Positions 8,262 through 17,937 of a DNA stretch of 64,000 nt are shown piece by piece. Where the stretch lies: the NCBI RefSeq assembly GCF_000455325.1, contig NZ_HG322953.1, positions 1 to 64,000 on the forward strand, written 5' to 3'. The notes under the pieces were generated by a model. It did not search any database. It was not told the DNA's origin and saw only the letters and a program-made list of their open reading frames with translations. Made by a program: the position numbers and the translations under genes. The stretch's first letter is position 1. Every line of letters begins with the position of its first letter. This DNA comes from Mycolicibacterium septicum DSM 44393. Lineage in GTDB: Bacteria > Actinomycetota > Actinomycetes > Mycobacteriales > Mycobacteriaceae.

Positions 8262-9173
8262 GTGACTCGTCCACGACCTTCTGTCGGGCCGGCGCTGGCC
8301 GGCGCGGTTGACCTCTCGGCACTCAAGCAGCGGCCCGCGGCGGGCGGTGCGGGCGGTGGCAGCCCCAGTGCTGCCGGCGGCCCGAACGTCACAGAGGTCA
8401 ACGAAGCCAACTTCGAAGCCGAGGTGCTGGTCCGCTCGGGCCAGGTGCCGGTGGTCGTACTGCTGTGGTCGCCGCGCAGCGATTCCAGTGCCGCGCTGGG
8501 GGATGCCCTGGCGGGTCTGGCTGCGGCCGACAACGGCAAGTGGTCCCTGGCGCTGGTCAACGTCGACACCACCCCGAGGGTGGCGCAGATGTTCGGCATC
8601 CAGGGCGTGCCCACCGTGGTTGCGCTCGCCGGAGGACAGCCGATCGCCAGTTTCCAGGGCGCTCAGCCGGCAGACGAACTTCGTCGCTGGGTCGATTCGC
8701 TGCTCGAGGCGACCGCGGGCAAGCTGCCCGGGTCCGGTCCCGGTGACGACGAGCCGGAGCAGGTCGATCCGGAGCTGGCAGCGGCCAGGGCTTACCTGGA
8801 CGAAGGGGACTTTCCCGCAGCAGCCGCCGCCTATCAGGCAATTCTCGATGCGCAGCCCGGCCACGCCGAGGCCAAGGGTGCGGTGCGACAGATCGCGTTC
8901 CTGCAGCGGGCAAGCGCACAGCGCCCTGATGCGGTGGCCGCTGCCGATGCCGCTCCCGACGACATCGAGGCGGCATTGGCGGCTGCCGACGCCGAGATCC
9001 TGGCCCAGAACGTGTCCGCGGCCTTCGATCGGCTCATCGCACTGATCAAGCGCACCGCAGGCGACGACCGGACCGCGGTGCGGACCCGGCTCGTCGAGCT
9101 GTTCGACCTGTTCGACCCGGCCGATCCCGAGGTGGTCGCGGGCCGTCGCAATCTGGCCAACGCGCTGTACTAG
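8262..9173 (+). CDS. Thioredoxin-fold TPR co-chaperone (YbbN/CnoX-like)
   Basis: A 303-aa protein with a thioredoxin fold (about 45-150) and a tetratricopeptide-like C-terminal half (about 165-300). The usual redox CxxC is missing: the active-site segment reads VVVLLWSPRSDSS. It therefore cannot act as a thioredoxin and is more likely a holdase or chaperonin partner, as described for CnoX/YbbN. It corresponds to Rv1324. CAGACT at 8249-8254 lies 7 bases before the GTG, so the mRNA is probably leaderless. Confidence 0.85.
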   Translation: MTRPRPSVGPALAGAVDLSALKQRPAAGGAGGGSPSAAGGPNVTEVNEANFEAEVLVRSGQVPVVVLLWSPRSDSSAALGDALAGLAAADNGKWSLALVNVDTTPRVAQMFGIQGVPTVVALAGGQPIASFQGAQPADELRRWVDSLLEATAGKLPGSGPGDDEPEQVDPELAAARAYLDEGDFPAAAAAYQAILDAQPGHAEAKGAVRQIAFLQRASAQRPDAVAAADAAPDDIEAALAAADAEILAQNVSAAFDRLIALIKRTAGDDRTAVRTRLVELFDLFDPADPEVVAGRRNLANALY

Positions 9174-9179
9174 GACGCG

Positions 9180-11387
9180 TCAGGCGGGCTCGAACCACAG
9201 CATCGCCAGCGGCGGCAGCACCATCACCGCCGAGGCCGGGCGGCCGTGCCATGGTTCGTCGGTGGCCTGCACCGCACCGAAGTTCCCGATGCCCGACCCG
9301 TTGTAGATGGTCGCGTCGGTGTTCAGCACCTCCTGCCAGGCGCCGGCATGCGGCAGGCCCAGCCGGTACTCGCTGTGCTCGCTGCCGGCGAAGTTGACCA
9401 CGCAGGCCAGCACGGAACCGTCGGCACCGAACCGCAGGAAGCTCAGCACGTTGTTGGCCGAGTCGTTCGCGTCGATCCAGGAGTAGCCCTCGGGGCTGGT
9501 ATCGCGGCTCCACAGCGCCGGGTGGCGGCGGTAGATCCCGTTGAGATCGCGCACCAACCGTTGCACGCCGCCGGAGAAGCCCTGCTCGTCGAGCTGGAAC
9601 CAGTCCAGCCCGCGCTCTTCCGACCACTCGGCCCGCTGGCCGAATTCCTGGCCCATGAACAACAGTTGCTTGCCCGGGTGGGCCCACTGGTAGGCCAGCA
9701 GGCTGCGCAGCCCCGCGGCCTTGGCATGGTCGCCGCCGGGCATCCGGCCCCACAGCGTGCCCTTGCCGTGCACGACCTCGTCGTGGCTGATGGGCAGCAC
9801 GTAGTTCTCGCTGAAGGCGTACAGCATCGAGAACGTCATCTCGTGATGGTGATAGCTGCGGTGCACCGGGTCATGGCTGACGTAGTCGAGCGTGTCGTTC
9901 ATCCAGCCCATGTTCCATTTCATCGAGAAACCAAGGCCGCCAAGGTTGGTCGGGCGGGTGACACCGGGCCAGGAGGTCGACTCCTCGGCGATGGTGACGA
10001 TTCCCGGCGACATCTTGTGCACGGTGGCGTTCATCTCCTGCAGGAACTGCACCGCCTCCAGGTTCTCCCGGCCACCGTGGACGTTGGGTGTCCAGCCGCC
10101 CTCGGGGCGGGAGTAGTCGAGATAGAGCATCGAGGCCACCGCGTCGACGCGTAGTCCGTCGACGTGATACTCCTTCAGCCAGTACAACGCGTTGGCGACC
10201 AGGAAGTTGCGCACTTCGGGCCGGCCGAAGTCGAAAACGTAGGTGCCCCAGTCGAGTTGCTCGCCGCGGCGCGGGTCGGAATGTTCGTAGAGCGGGGTGC
10301 CGTCGAAACGGCCGAGCGCCCAGGCATCCTTGGGGAAGTGGGCAGGCACCCAGTCGACGATCACCCCGATCCCGGCCCGGTGCAGCGAATCCACCAGGAA
10401 CCGAAAGTCGTCGGGAGTTCCCAGCCGGGATGTCGGGGCGTAGTAGGAGGTCACCTGGTAGCCCCACGAACCGCCGAACGGATGCTCGGCCACCGGGAGC
10501 ATCTCGACGTGGGTGAAGCCCTGTTCCACAACGTATTCGGTCAGTTCGGTGGCCAGCTGTCGGTAGCTGAGCCCCGGGCGCCAGGACATCAGGTGCACCT
10601 CGTAGGTGCTCATCGGTTCGAACACCGGGTTCTGCGCAGCGCGCCGCGCCATCCACTTGCCGTCGTTCCAGGTGTAGGAACTGGTGGTGACCCGGGATGC
10701 GGTCTGCGGAGGTACCTCGGTGGCGAATGCCATCGGGTCGGCACGGTCGGTGGTGCCTCCGCCGGCGCCGTGCACGCGGAACTTGTAGAGACCGTTGGCC
10801 GGGAAGCCGGGCCAGAACAACTCCCAGACCCCCGACGAGCCCAGCGCCCGCATCTGCGCCTCGTTGCCGTCCCAGTGATTGAAATCACCGATAACGCTGA
10901 CGCCCTTGGCGTTCGGTGCCCACACCGCGAACGACACGCCTTCCACGATCCCGTCGGGAGTGGTGAAGCTGCGCGGGTGCGCGCCCAGGATCTCCCACAG
11001 GCGTTCGTGACGCCCCTCGGCGAACAGGTGAAGGTCGAGTTCGCCGAGCGTGGGTAGGAACCGGTAGGCATCGGCTGTGGTGTGGGTGAAGATCGTGTCG
11101 TCCGCGCCGGGATAGCCGATCTCCAGGCGGTAGTCGGCCAGGTTGGTGAAGGGAACCGACACAGCGAAGATCCCGGAATCGATGTGCTGCATGGGGAATC
11201 GGTCACCCCCGATCACGGCCACTACCTTGGAGGCGTGTGGGCGATAGGCCCGGATCACGGTCCGGCCGCTGTATTCGTGGGCCCCGAGCACCGAATGCGG
11301 ATCGTGGTGCTGACCGATCAGCAGCCGCTGGATGTCGGATGGGTCGGGCCGCAGATGTAGGTCGGTGAGGTGGTTGCTTCTCGTCAT
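9180..11387 (-). CDS. glgB: 1,4-alpha-glucan branching enzyme
   Basis: Adds alpha-1,6 branches to alpha-glucan made by the GlgE pathway (735 aa). Two N-terminal beta-sandwich modules (about 20-230) precede the GH13 barrel. The catalytic Asp is in DGLRVDAVASM, the acid Glu in TIAEEST, and the third Asp near PISHDEVVHG. The ATG at 11387 is 7 bases past the glgE stop, so glgE-glgB form one operon. A longer in-frame start at 11429 lies inside glgE and has no family support. It corresponds to Rv1326c, which is essential in M. tuberculosis because its loss lets maltose-1-phosphate accumulate. Confidence 0.96.
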   Translation of the reverse strand: MTRSNHLTDLHLRPDPSDIQRLLIGQHHDPHSVLGAHEYSGRTVIRAYRPHASKVVAVIGGDRFPMQHIDSGIFAVSVPFTNLADYRLEIGYPGADDTIFTHTTADAYRFLPTLGELDLHLFAEGRHERLWEILGAHPRSFTTPDGIVEGVSFAVWAPNAKGVSVIGDFNHWDGNEAQMRALGSSGVWELFWPGFPANGLYKFRVHGAGGGTTDRADPMAFATEVPPQTASRVTTSSYTWNDGKWMARRAAQNPVFEPMSTYEVHLMSWRPGLSYRQLATELTEYVVEQGFTHVEMLPVAEHPFGGSWGYQVTSYYAPTSRLGTPDDFRFLVDSLHRAGIGVIVDWVPAHFPKDAWALGRFDGTPLYEHSDPRRGEQLDWGTYVFDFGRPEVRNFLVANALYWLKEYHVDGLRVDAVASMLYLDYSRPEGGWTPNVHGGRENLEAVQFLQEMNATVHKMSPGIVTIAEESTSWPGVTRPTNLGGLGFSMKWNMGWMNDTLDYVSHDPVHRSYHHHEMTFSMLYAFSENYVLPISHDEVVHGKGTLWGRMPGGDHAKAAGLRSLLAYQWAHPGKQLLFMGQEFGQRAEWSEERGLDWFQLDEQGFSGGVQRLVRDLNGIYRRHPALWSRDTSPEGYSWIDANDSANNVLSFLRFGADGSVLACVVNFAGSEHSEYRLGLPHAGAWQEVLNTDATIYNGSGIGNFGAVQATDEPWHGRPASAVMVLPPLAMLWFEPA

Positions 11388-11394
11388 CTCGTTC

Positions 11395-13506
11395 TCATTC
11401 CCTGCGTAGCAAGCCCAGTCGTTGCTCATAGGGTACGAGTGGCATGTTCAATACGTGCGCCACCGCCTTGGCGGGATCGATGCGGACGTAATTCGACTGC
11501 CCCCATTGGTATTCCTCGCCGGTGATCTCGTCGCGTACCCAGAACCGGTCATGTGATTCCATACCCAATGCCTCCATGTTCAACCACAACATGGCTTCCT
11601 CGGCGCTGAACGGGTTGAGCGTGACCACCGTGAGCACGGCGTCTCCGGTGATCGGGTCGAACTTGCTGTAGGCGAGCAGTGCGTCGTTGTCCACGTGGTG
11701 GAAGGTGAGGGTGCGCAGCTGACGCAGGGCCGGGTGTAGGCGCCGGATCTCGTTGAGGCGGGTGACAAAAGGCTCGAGCGAACGCCCCTCGGCCAGTGCC
11801 GCCGCGAAGTCGCGGGGACGCAGCTCGTACTTCTCGGAGTCCAGATACTCCTCGCTGCCCTCGCGGACGGCCCGGTGCTCGAACAGTTCGAAGCCGGAAT
11901 ACATGCCCCACGAGGGGCTCATGGTCGCGGCCAGCACTGCGCGGATCGCGAACATGCCCGGACCGCCGTGCTGCAGTGACTCGTGCAGGATGTCTGGGGT
12001 GTTGACCCACAGGCTGGGCCGCGCGCTGTCGGCGTTCGCGGTGATCTCGTTGCCGAATTCGGTGAGTTCCCACTTGTTGGTGCGCCAGGTGAAGTACGTA
12101 TAGGACTGGGTGAAGCCGCGTTTGGCCAACCCGTAGAGCCGGGCCGGCCGGGTGAACGCCTCCGACAGGAACAGTACGTCCGGATCCTCGTTCTTCACCT
12201 CGGCGATCAGCCAGACCCAGAAGTTGGGCGGTTTGGTGTGCGGGTTGTCGACGCGAAAGACCTTGACGCCATGTGAGATCCAGAACCGCACCACCCGAAG
12301 CACCTCGTGGTACAGCCCGGCGGGGTCGTTATCGAAGTTGAGCGGATAGATGTCCTGGTACTTCTTCGGCGGGTTCTCCGCGTAGGCGATGGTCCCGTCC
12401 GGCAGCACCGTGAACCACTCCGGATGCACGGCGGCCCATGGATGATCCGGCGCGCACTGCAGCGCCAGATCCAGTGCCACCTCGACGCCCTGCTTGCGGG
12501 CGGCGGCCACGAAGGCATCGAAGTCGTCGATCGTGCCGAGCGCGGGGTGCACGGCGTCGTGGCCGCCCTCGTCGCTACCGATCGCCCACGGTGACCCGAC
12601 GTCGTCGGGCGCGGCGGTCACCGCGTTGTTGCGGCCCTTGCGATGCACCTTGCCGATGGGGTGGATGGGCGGCAGATAGACGATGTTGAAACCCATGCGG
12701 GCGATCCGGGGGAGCTGCTCGGCGGCGGTCGCGAACGTCCCGTGCACCGGATGTCCGGCTTTGTCCCAGCCGCCGGTGGACCGCGGGAACATCTCGTACC
12801 ACGAGGAGAACCGGGCCAGCGGCCGGTCCACCCAGACGCCGTATTGCTCACCGCGGGTGATCAACTCGCGCAGCGGGTACTGGTCGAGCAGTTCGGTGAC
12901 CTCTTCGGACAGCGCTGCCCCGGCACGAAGGAACGGATCGCCAGGGACCCGCAGCGCCGCGGCGGCCTCGATCAAGGGGTCACGCAGTTTGCGGGGCACC
13001 CCGGCGGCGGCGCGCTCGAGCAGGCGGGCCCCGACCAGCAAGTCGTTGGACAGCTCGGCCTCACTCTGACCGGCGCGCAGCTTGGCCTCGACTGCATGAC
13101 GCCAGGTGGCCAGGGGATCGCCCCAGCCGTCGACCCGGTACGTCCACAGTCCGACGCTGTCGGGCGTGAACTGGCCATGAAAGACATCGGGTGTGTGCCC
13201 GGTCGACATGGGCAGGGCCTGCGGTTTGATGCGTTGTGAAGGACGCACCCCAGGGTTGGTGGGCAACACGGTGTCGATCGGCACCGGTAGCGCCGCGGTG
13301 CCGGGTCCGGTGGCCAGCCGCGGGTAGTCGGTGCCGAGATAACGCACCACCAGGGTGGCCGCGACCGCGTCATGGCCTTCACGCCACACCGTGGCCCGGA
13401 CCGGGACCACCTCGCCCACGACGGCTTTTGCCGGGAACTGCCCGCCGAACACCACAGGCGCGACATCGTCGATTCCGATACGACCGGCCACCCATCCACT
13501 CCTCAC
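11395..13506 (-). CDS. glgE: Alpha-1,4-glucan:maltose-1-phosphate maltosyltransferase
   Basis: Uses maltose-1-phosphate to extend alpha-1,4-glucans; the key enzyme of the trehalose-to-glucan route (703 aa). An N-terminal beta domain and helical insert precede the GH13_3 barrel. The catalytic Asp is in KVFRVDNPHTKP, the Glu in LFLSEAFTRPAR, and the third Asp in NTPDI. GTG 13506 gives the start closest to known GlgE; the frame continues open to 13632, but the extra residues do not resemble the family. It is divergent from glgP, with 164 bases between the two starts. Confidence 0.96.
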   Translation of the reverse strand: MRSGWVAGRIGIDDVAPVVFGGQFPAKAVVGEVVPVRATVWREGHDAVAATLVVRYLGTDYPRLATGPGTAALPVPIDTVLPTNPGVRPSQRIKPQALPMSTGHTPDVFHGQFTPDSVGLWTYRVDGWGDPLATWRHAVEAKLRAGQSEAELSNDLLVGARLLERAAAGVPRKLRDPLIEAAAALRVPGDPFLRAGAALSEEVTELLDQYPLRELITRGEQYGVWVDRPLARFSSWYEMFPRSTGGWDKAGHPVHGTFATAAEQLPRIARMGFNIVYLPPIHPIGKVHRKGRNNAVTAAPDDVGSPWAIGSDEGGHDAVHPALGTIDDFDAFVAAARKQGVEVALDLALQCAPDHPWAAVHPEWFTVLPDGTIAYAENPPKKYQDIYPLNFDNDPAGLYHEVLRVVRFWISHGVKVFRVDNPHTKPPNFWVWLIAEVKNEDPDVLFLSEAFTRPARLYGLAKRGFTQSYTYFTWRTNKWELTEFGNEITANADSARPSLWVNTPDILHESLQHGGPGMFAIRAVLAATMSPSWGMYSGFELFEHRAVREGSEEYLDSEKYELRPRDFAAALAEGRSLEPFVTRLNEIRRLHPALRQLRTLTFHHVDNDALLAYSKFDPITGDAVLTVVTLNPFSAEEAMLWLNMEALGMESHDRFWVRDEITGEEYQWGQSNYVRIDPAKAVAHVLNMPLVPYEQRLGLLRRE

Positions 13507-13656
13507 GTCGTCTCGATCAAGCGGCTGTCTGTGTTCACTCGCCTTGTCGCGTCTGATACCCACCGTAATGGGCTGCCCAATCTCGCGGGCGTTAAGCACG
13601 ACCTGACCGCTGCTTGTGCCGATACCGCTCACCGCTGCACGAACCGGAATTGTCAG

Positions 13657-13662
13657 TAAGGT
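13657..13662 (+). promoter_or_regulatory. -10 box TAAGGT of glgP
   Basis: TAAGGT ends 8 bases before the GTG at 13671, consistent with a leaderless or nearly leaderless glgP mRNA. The rest of the glgE-glgP divergent region (13507-13670) shows no clear palindrome. Confidence 0.45.
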
Positions 13663-13670
13663 TGGATCGC

Positions 13671-16262
13671 GTGAAAGCCCTCAGAAGGTTCACCGTCCGC
13701 GCGCACCTTCCCGAGCGGTTGGCGGCGCTGGAACGGCTGTCGATCAACCTGCGGTGGTCGTGGCACAAACCCACCCAGGATCTGTTTGCTGTCATCGACG
13801 CCGACCTGTGGGAGCAGACCAACGGCGACCCGGTGGCGCTCCTGGGGGCGGTCAGCCCGCAACGGCTCGACGAACTCGCCGGTGACGAATCGTTCCTGGG
13901 CCGGCTGGACGAGCTGACCGCGGACCTGGACAACTATCTGAGCCGCCCGCTGTGGTACCAGCAGCAGATCGCCGACGGGGTCGCGATGCCCAAGGGCATC
14001 GCGTACTTCTCGATGGAGTTCGGCGTCGCCGAAGTGTTGCCCAACTATTCGGGCGGTCTGGGCATCCTGGCCGGTGATCACCTCAAATCCGCATCGGATC
14101 TCGGGCTGCCGTTGGTCGCGGTGGGCCTGTACTACCGCTCGGGGTACTTCCGGCAGTCCCTGACCGCCGACGGTTGGCAGCATGAGACCTATCCGTCCCT
14201 GGACCCACAGGGGCTGCCGCTGCGGCTGCTCACCGACGCGTCCGGCGCGCCGGTGCTGGTGGAGTTGGCGTTGCCGGATGCGCGTGAACTGCGGGCCCGG
14301 GTCTGGATCGCACAGGTGGGCCGGATTCCGCTGCTCCTGCTCGATTCCGACGTTCCGGAGAACGAGCACGAACTACGCGGGGTCACCGACCGGTTGTACG
14401 GCGGCGATCAGGAACACCGCATCAAGCAGGAGATCCTGGCCGGTATCGGCGGTGTGCGTGCGATCCGCGCCTTCACCGAGATCGAGAACTTGCCTGCCCC
14501 TGAGGTTTTCCACATGAACGAGGGCCACGCCGGCTTCCTCGGGGTCGAGCGGATCCGCGAACTGGTCGCGGCGGGGCTGGATTTCGACACCGCGTTGACC
14601 GTGGTGCGGTCGTCGACGGTGTTCACCACGCATACCCCGGTCCCGGCAGGCATCGACCGGTTCCCGGTCGAGATGATCAGGAGTTACTTCGGCAGCCCGC
14701 CGGGCGGTCCCGCCGACTCCCGGCTGCTGCCCGGTGTGCCGCTGGAGCGGGTGGTCGCGTTCGGCGCCGAGGACGACCCGTCGAAGTTCAACATGGCGCA
14801 CATGGGTCTGCGACTTGCCCAGCGGGCCAACGGGGTGTCGTTGTTGCACGGCCAGGTCAGCCGGGGCATGTTCAACGACCTGTGGCCTGGATTCGACCGG
14901 GCCGAGGTGCCGATCGGATCGATCACCAACGGCGTGCACGCCCCGACCTGGGCGGCCCCGCAGTGGCTTGCCCTGGGACGGGAGCTGATCGGCTCGGAGG
15001 CGGCGGAACCTGCGGTGTGGGAGCGGCTGCAGGAGGTCGAGCCGGCGCACATGTGGTGGATCCGCTCCCAGCTGCGCGAGACGCTGATCGGCGATGTGCG
15101 TGACCGCCTGCGCCGCTCCTGGCTGGAGCGCGGCGCGTCCGAGGCCGAACTGGGCTGGATCGCAACGGCTTTCGATCCGTCGGTGCTGACCGTCGGGTTC
15201 GCCCGACGGGTGCCCACCTACAAGCGGCTGACCTTGATGCTGCGGGATCCGGAGCGGCTGGAGAAACTGCTGCTCGACGACAAGCGGCCGGTGCAGCTGA
15301 TCGTGGCGGGCAAGTCGCACCCGGCCGACGACGGTGGCAAGGCGCTCATCCAGCAGATCGTGCGGTTCGCCGACCGGCCGGAGGTCCGGCACCGGATCGC
15401 GTTCCTGCCGGACTACGACATGTCGATGGCCCGGCTGTTGTACTGGGGTTGCGACGTCTGGCTCAACAATCCTCTGCGGCCGTTGGAGGCCTGCGGTACA
15501 TCGGGGATGAAGAGTGCGCTCAACGGCGGGCTGAATCTCTCGATCAGGGACGGCTGGTGGGACGAGTGGTACGACGGCGAGAACGGGTGGGAGATCCCGA
15601 CCGCCGACGGAGTGGAAGACGAGGCCCGCCGCGACGATCTGGAGGCCGCGGCCCTCTACGACCTCCTCGAAAACGCCGTGACACCGAAGTTCTACGACCG
15701 CGACGAGCACGGGGTGCCGACCCGCTGGGTCGAGATGGTGCGTCACACGCTGCAGGTGCTCGGGCCGAAGGTGCTGGCCTCGCGCATGGTGCGGGACTAC
15801 ACCGAGAAGTACTACCTGCCTGCGGCGCAGTCGTTGCGCCAGACCGTCGAGGCCACTTCGGGGGAGCCGTTCGGTGCGGCCCGGGAGCTGGCCGATTACC
15901 GGCGGCGGGCCCAAGAGGCCTGGCCGAAGATCCAGATCACCGACGTGGACAGCTACGGCCTGCCCGATACGCCGCTGCTGGGGTCGCAGTTGACGCTGAC
16001 CGCCACGGTGCAGCTGGCCGGTCTGCGTCCCGACGAGGTGACGGTGCAGGCCGTGCTGGGCCGGGTGGACCCAGGCGACGTGATCCTGAATCCGGTGACC
16101 GTGCCGATGGCGCACACCGGTTCCGCCGACGGCGGTACCGAGGTGTTCTCGACCAGCACGCCGCTGCCGGTGGCCGGGCCGGTGGGCTACACCGTCCGGG
16201 TATTGCCGCACCATCGGCTGCTGACCGCTGACAACGAGCTCGGCTTGGTGGCGCTGGCTTGA
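13671..16262 (+). CDS. glgP: Alpha-glucan phosphorylase
   Basis: Releases glucose-1-phosphate from the ends of alpha-glucans (863 aa). It is of the shorter, actinobacterial GT35 type, with an N-terminal DUF3417 region. The pyridoxal-phosphate lysine is in GTSGMKSALNGGLN, preceded by the phosphate-binding stretch NNPLRPLEACG. It corresponds to Rv1328. Opposed to the glgE-glgB operon, it completes a synthesis and breakdown locus. Its stop overlaps the next start (TTGA), coupling it to the lyase-like gene. Confidence 0.95.
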   Translation: MKALRRFTVRAHLPERLAALERLSINLRWSWHKPTQDLFAVIDADLWEQTNGDPVALLGAVSPQRLDELAGDESFLGRLDELTADLDNYLSRPLWYQQQIADGVAMPKGIAYFSMEFGVAEVLPNYSGGLGILAGDHLKSASDLGLPLVAVGLYYRSGYFRQSLTADGWQHETYPSLDPQGLPLRLLTDASGAPVLVELALPDARELRARVWIAQVGRIPLLLLDSDVPENEHELRGVTDRLYGGDQEHRIKQEILAGIGGVRAIRAFTEIENLPAPEVFHMNEGHAGFLGVERIRELVAAGLDFDTALTVVRSSTVFTTHTPVPAGIDRFPVEMIRSYFGSPPGGPADSRLLPGVPLERVVAFGAEDDPSKFNMAHMGLRLAQRANGVSLLHGQVSRGMFNDLWPGFDRAEVPIGSITNGVHAPTWAAPQWLALGRELIGSEAAEPAVWERLQEVEPAHMWWIRSQLRETLIGDVRDRLRRSWLERGASEAELGWIATAFDPSVLTVGFARRVPTYKRLTLMLRDPERLEKLLLDDKRPVQLIVAGKSHPADDGGKALIQQIVRFADRPEVRHRIAFLPDYDMSMARLLYWGCDVWLNNPLRPLEACGTSGMKSALNGGLNLSIRDGWWDEWYDGENGWEIPTADGVEDEARRDDLEAAALYDLLENAVTPKFYDRDEHGVPTRWVEMVRHTLQVLGPKVLASRMVRDYTEKYYLPAAQSLRQTVEATSGEPFGAARELADYRRRAQEAWPKIQITDVDSYGLPDTPLLGSQLTLTATVQLAGLRPDEVTVQAVLGRVDPGDVILNPVTVPMAHTGSADGGTEVFSTSTPLPVAGPVGYTVRVLPHHRLLTADNELGLVALA

Positions 16263-17107
16263 GTAGAGCGCTCAAAGTTCAGCTCGACGGCGGACCGTAC
16301 GCGCTGGCTGCCGGAAGCGACGGCGCGATGTGGGTGACCCTGGTGCACGGTGGCGCCGTCGCCCGGGTTTCGCCCACCGGTGAGGTCAGCACGTACTCGG
16401 TCGCAGAATGCTCACGTCCGTCGATCATCGCGGCAGGTCCGGACGGGGCGCTGTGGTTCACCCGGTCCGGCGACGATCGAATCGGCCGGATCAGCACCGC
16501 GGGGGAGTTGAGCTCTTTCGAATTGCCCGAGGGCAGTGCGCCTTTCGGCATCACCGCGGGCCCCGACGACGCATTGTGGTTCACCACGATGTCGTCGGGC
16601 GAGATCGGCAGGATCGGCACCGACGGTGAGATCAGCACTGCGGCCACGGTCGGCGGGATGCCGTCGATGATCACCAAGGGGCCCGATAACGCGTTGTGGT
16701 TCACGCTCAACGAGACCGGCGCGGTGGGCCGGCTGAGTGTTGACGGGACGCTCAAGGTGCGCGAATTGCCCACTGCCGCAGCAGGTCCTGTCGGCATCGC
16801 GGCCACTCATGATGACGCCGTGTGGTTTACCGAGATTCGAGCCGACAAGATCGGCAGGATCCCGGTCAATGACGCCATCCAGGAGCTGGACCTGCCGGGC
16901 AAACCGCATGCGGTGGTCGCCGACCCGACCGACGGAGTGTGGGTCAGTCTGTGGGGTGCAGATCAGATCGCCCGGATCAGCGGGGACGGGGATGTGGTGA
17001 CCATCGATCTGCCGTCCGGCAGCGAACCGCACGGGTTGGCGATCGGTCCCGACGGCGCCTGCTGGGTGGCGCTGGAGTGTGGATTCGTCCTGAAAATGCC
17101 GACCTGA
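16259..17107 (+). CDS. vgb: Virginiamycin B lyase-like beta-propeller protein
   Basis: A 282-aa protein made of repeated propeller blades with GPDGALWFT-type motifs, about seven units. The family includes Vgb, a lyase that linearises streptogramin B antibiotics. In the last two blades GKPHAVV and SEPHGL carry the His and Glu residues expected at the lyase site, and ALECG follows; I assign these by motif only. The start is TTG, overlapping the glgP stop. Coupling to a glucan phosphorylase is odd for a resistance gene, so the true substrate may be a cell-wall or glucan-related lactone. It is absent from this position in M. tuberculosis as I recall it. Confidence 0.75.
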   Translation: MSRALKVQLDGGPYALAAGSDGAMWVTLVHGGAVARVSPTGEVSTYSVAECSRPSIIAAGPDGALWFTRSGDDRIGRISTAGELSSFELPEGSAPFGITAGPDDALWFTTMSSGEIGRIGTDGEISTAATVGGMPSMITKGPDNALWFTLNETGAVGRLSVDGTLKVRELPTAAAGPVGIAATHDDAVWFTEIRADKIGRIPVNDAIQELDLPGKPHAVVADPTDGVWVSLWGADQIARISGDGDVVTIDLPSGSEPHGLAIGPDGACWVALECGFVLKMPT

Positions 17108-17164
17108 GTGAGCAGAGGCGCTGACGGTCGGGTAAGTACATGGGCAGTCTTGTTCCCTCGCTGA

Positions 17165-17180
17165 AACGTAGCGATACGTT
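17165..17180. promoter_or_regulatory. Palindrome AACGTA-N4-TACGTT upstream of the porin gene
   Basis: A perfect 6-4-6 inverted repeat sits 31 bases before the porin start, in the porin leader or promoter. A related shorter symmetry, GAACG-TAT-CGTTC, occurs at 32060-32072. It is a candidate operator; no regulator is known. Confidence 0.4.
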
Positions 17181-17210
17181 GCCGCGAGGAACCGTAACGG
17201 GAGGCCGCCT

Positions 17211-17933
17211 GTGTTGATTCGCTCCTTCGGACTGCTCGTTGCGGTGTCTATGGCCTGCGCGGCGCCGGTGGCACCGGCCTGGGCCGATCCCGCCGTCCCC
17301 GATGCCGAGGTCGTCGCAGACGTGGTGCCCGCACCGGGCGAACCGGGCGCCGCCGACCTCGTCGAATCGACCCCGCCGGCCAACCTCAAGACCCCCGATG
17401 GCTGGAATCTGACGGTGTCGGCCAGTGACGAGACGCAGGCCGTGGTGGCGCCTCTGACCACCGCGATATCCTCGCGCGAATATGTCGTCGGCGGCACGTA
17501 CCGCGGAGCGATGTCCGGCCCCGACGGCGGTGACCCGCGCGGCACCCTGGAGGCCGGCTATCAGATCGGCTGCGGCATCGACATGAGTACCTCCAACGGC
17601 GTCTCCTTGACCGGCACCGCCGGACTCAACTCGTCCATCGGTGTACTCGGCACCGACGTGGTCTCACCCTGGCCGGAGGGCATCCTGCCGGGGGTCGGCG
17701 CGAACATCGGCGGTGGTATCACGATCGGCCTCAAACCCGGCATCATCAACCTCATCCCGGTGGCCAAGAAGGAGTTCAAGGGCACCGCGCCGTGGGTGAT
17801 GATCAGCAACTTCCGGGTGAAGATCGACGGCTGTGTGGGGCAGTCGTTCATCCGGTCCTATGCCGTGCTGACCCGGTCCACCGACGAGTCCGAGGCAGTG
17901 CTGGCCTGGTACGGCACCACGAAGGTTGTCTGA
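17211..17933 (+). CDS. MspA-family outer-membrane porin
   Basis: A 240-aa secreted protein with a signal peptide (about 1-25, cut near AWADPA) and the MspA fold signature: TPDGWNLTVSASDE near residue 63, a long beta-hairpin region, and GTAPWVMISNFRVKIDGCVG near the end. MspA-type octamers form the water-filled pores of the fast-grower outer membrane and take up sugars, phosphate and other small solutes. Two Cys residues (in GYQIGCGID and KIDGCVG) are unusual for MspA and may form a disulfide. The family is lacking in M. tuberculosis, which supports a fast-growing species. GGGAGG precedes the GTG start. Confidence 0.9.
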   Translation: MLIRSFGLLVAVSMACAAPVAPAWADPAVPDAEVVADVVPAPGEPGAADLVESTPPANLKTPDGWNLTVSASDETQAVVAPLTTAISSREYVVGGTYRGAMSGPDGGDPRGTLEAGYQIGCGIDMSTSNGVSLTGTAGLNSSIGVLGTDVVSPWPEGILPGVGANIGGGITIGLKPGIINLIPVAKKEFKGTAPWVMISNFRVKIDGCVGQSFIRSYAVLTRSTDESEAVLAWYGTTKVV

Positions 17934-17937
17934 CCCC

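Noticed and set aside
14373..16214. Long open frame (613 codons) on the minus strand opposite glgP, and similar ones opposite glgB, FadD and thiolase genes
   Set aside because: These are shadow frames of GC-rich codons. They are rich in Arg, Pro, Gly and His, match no family I know, and lie wholly inside well-identified genes.
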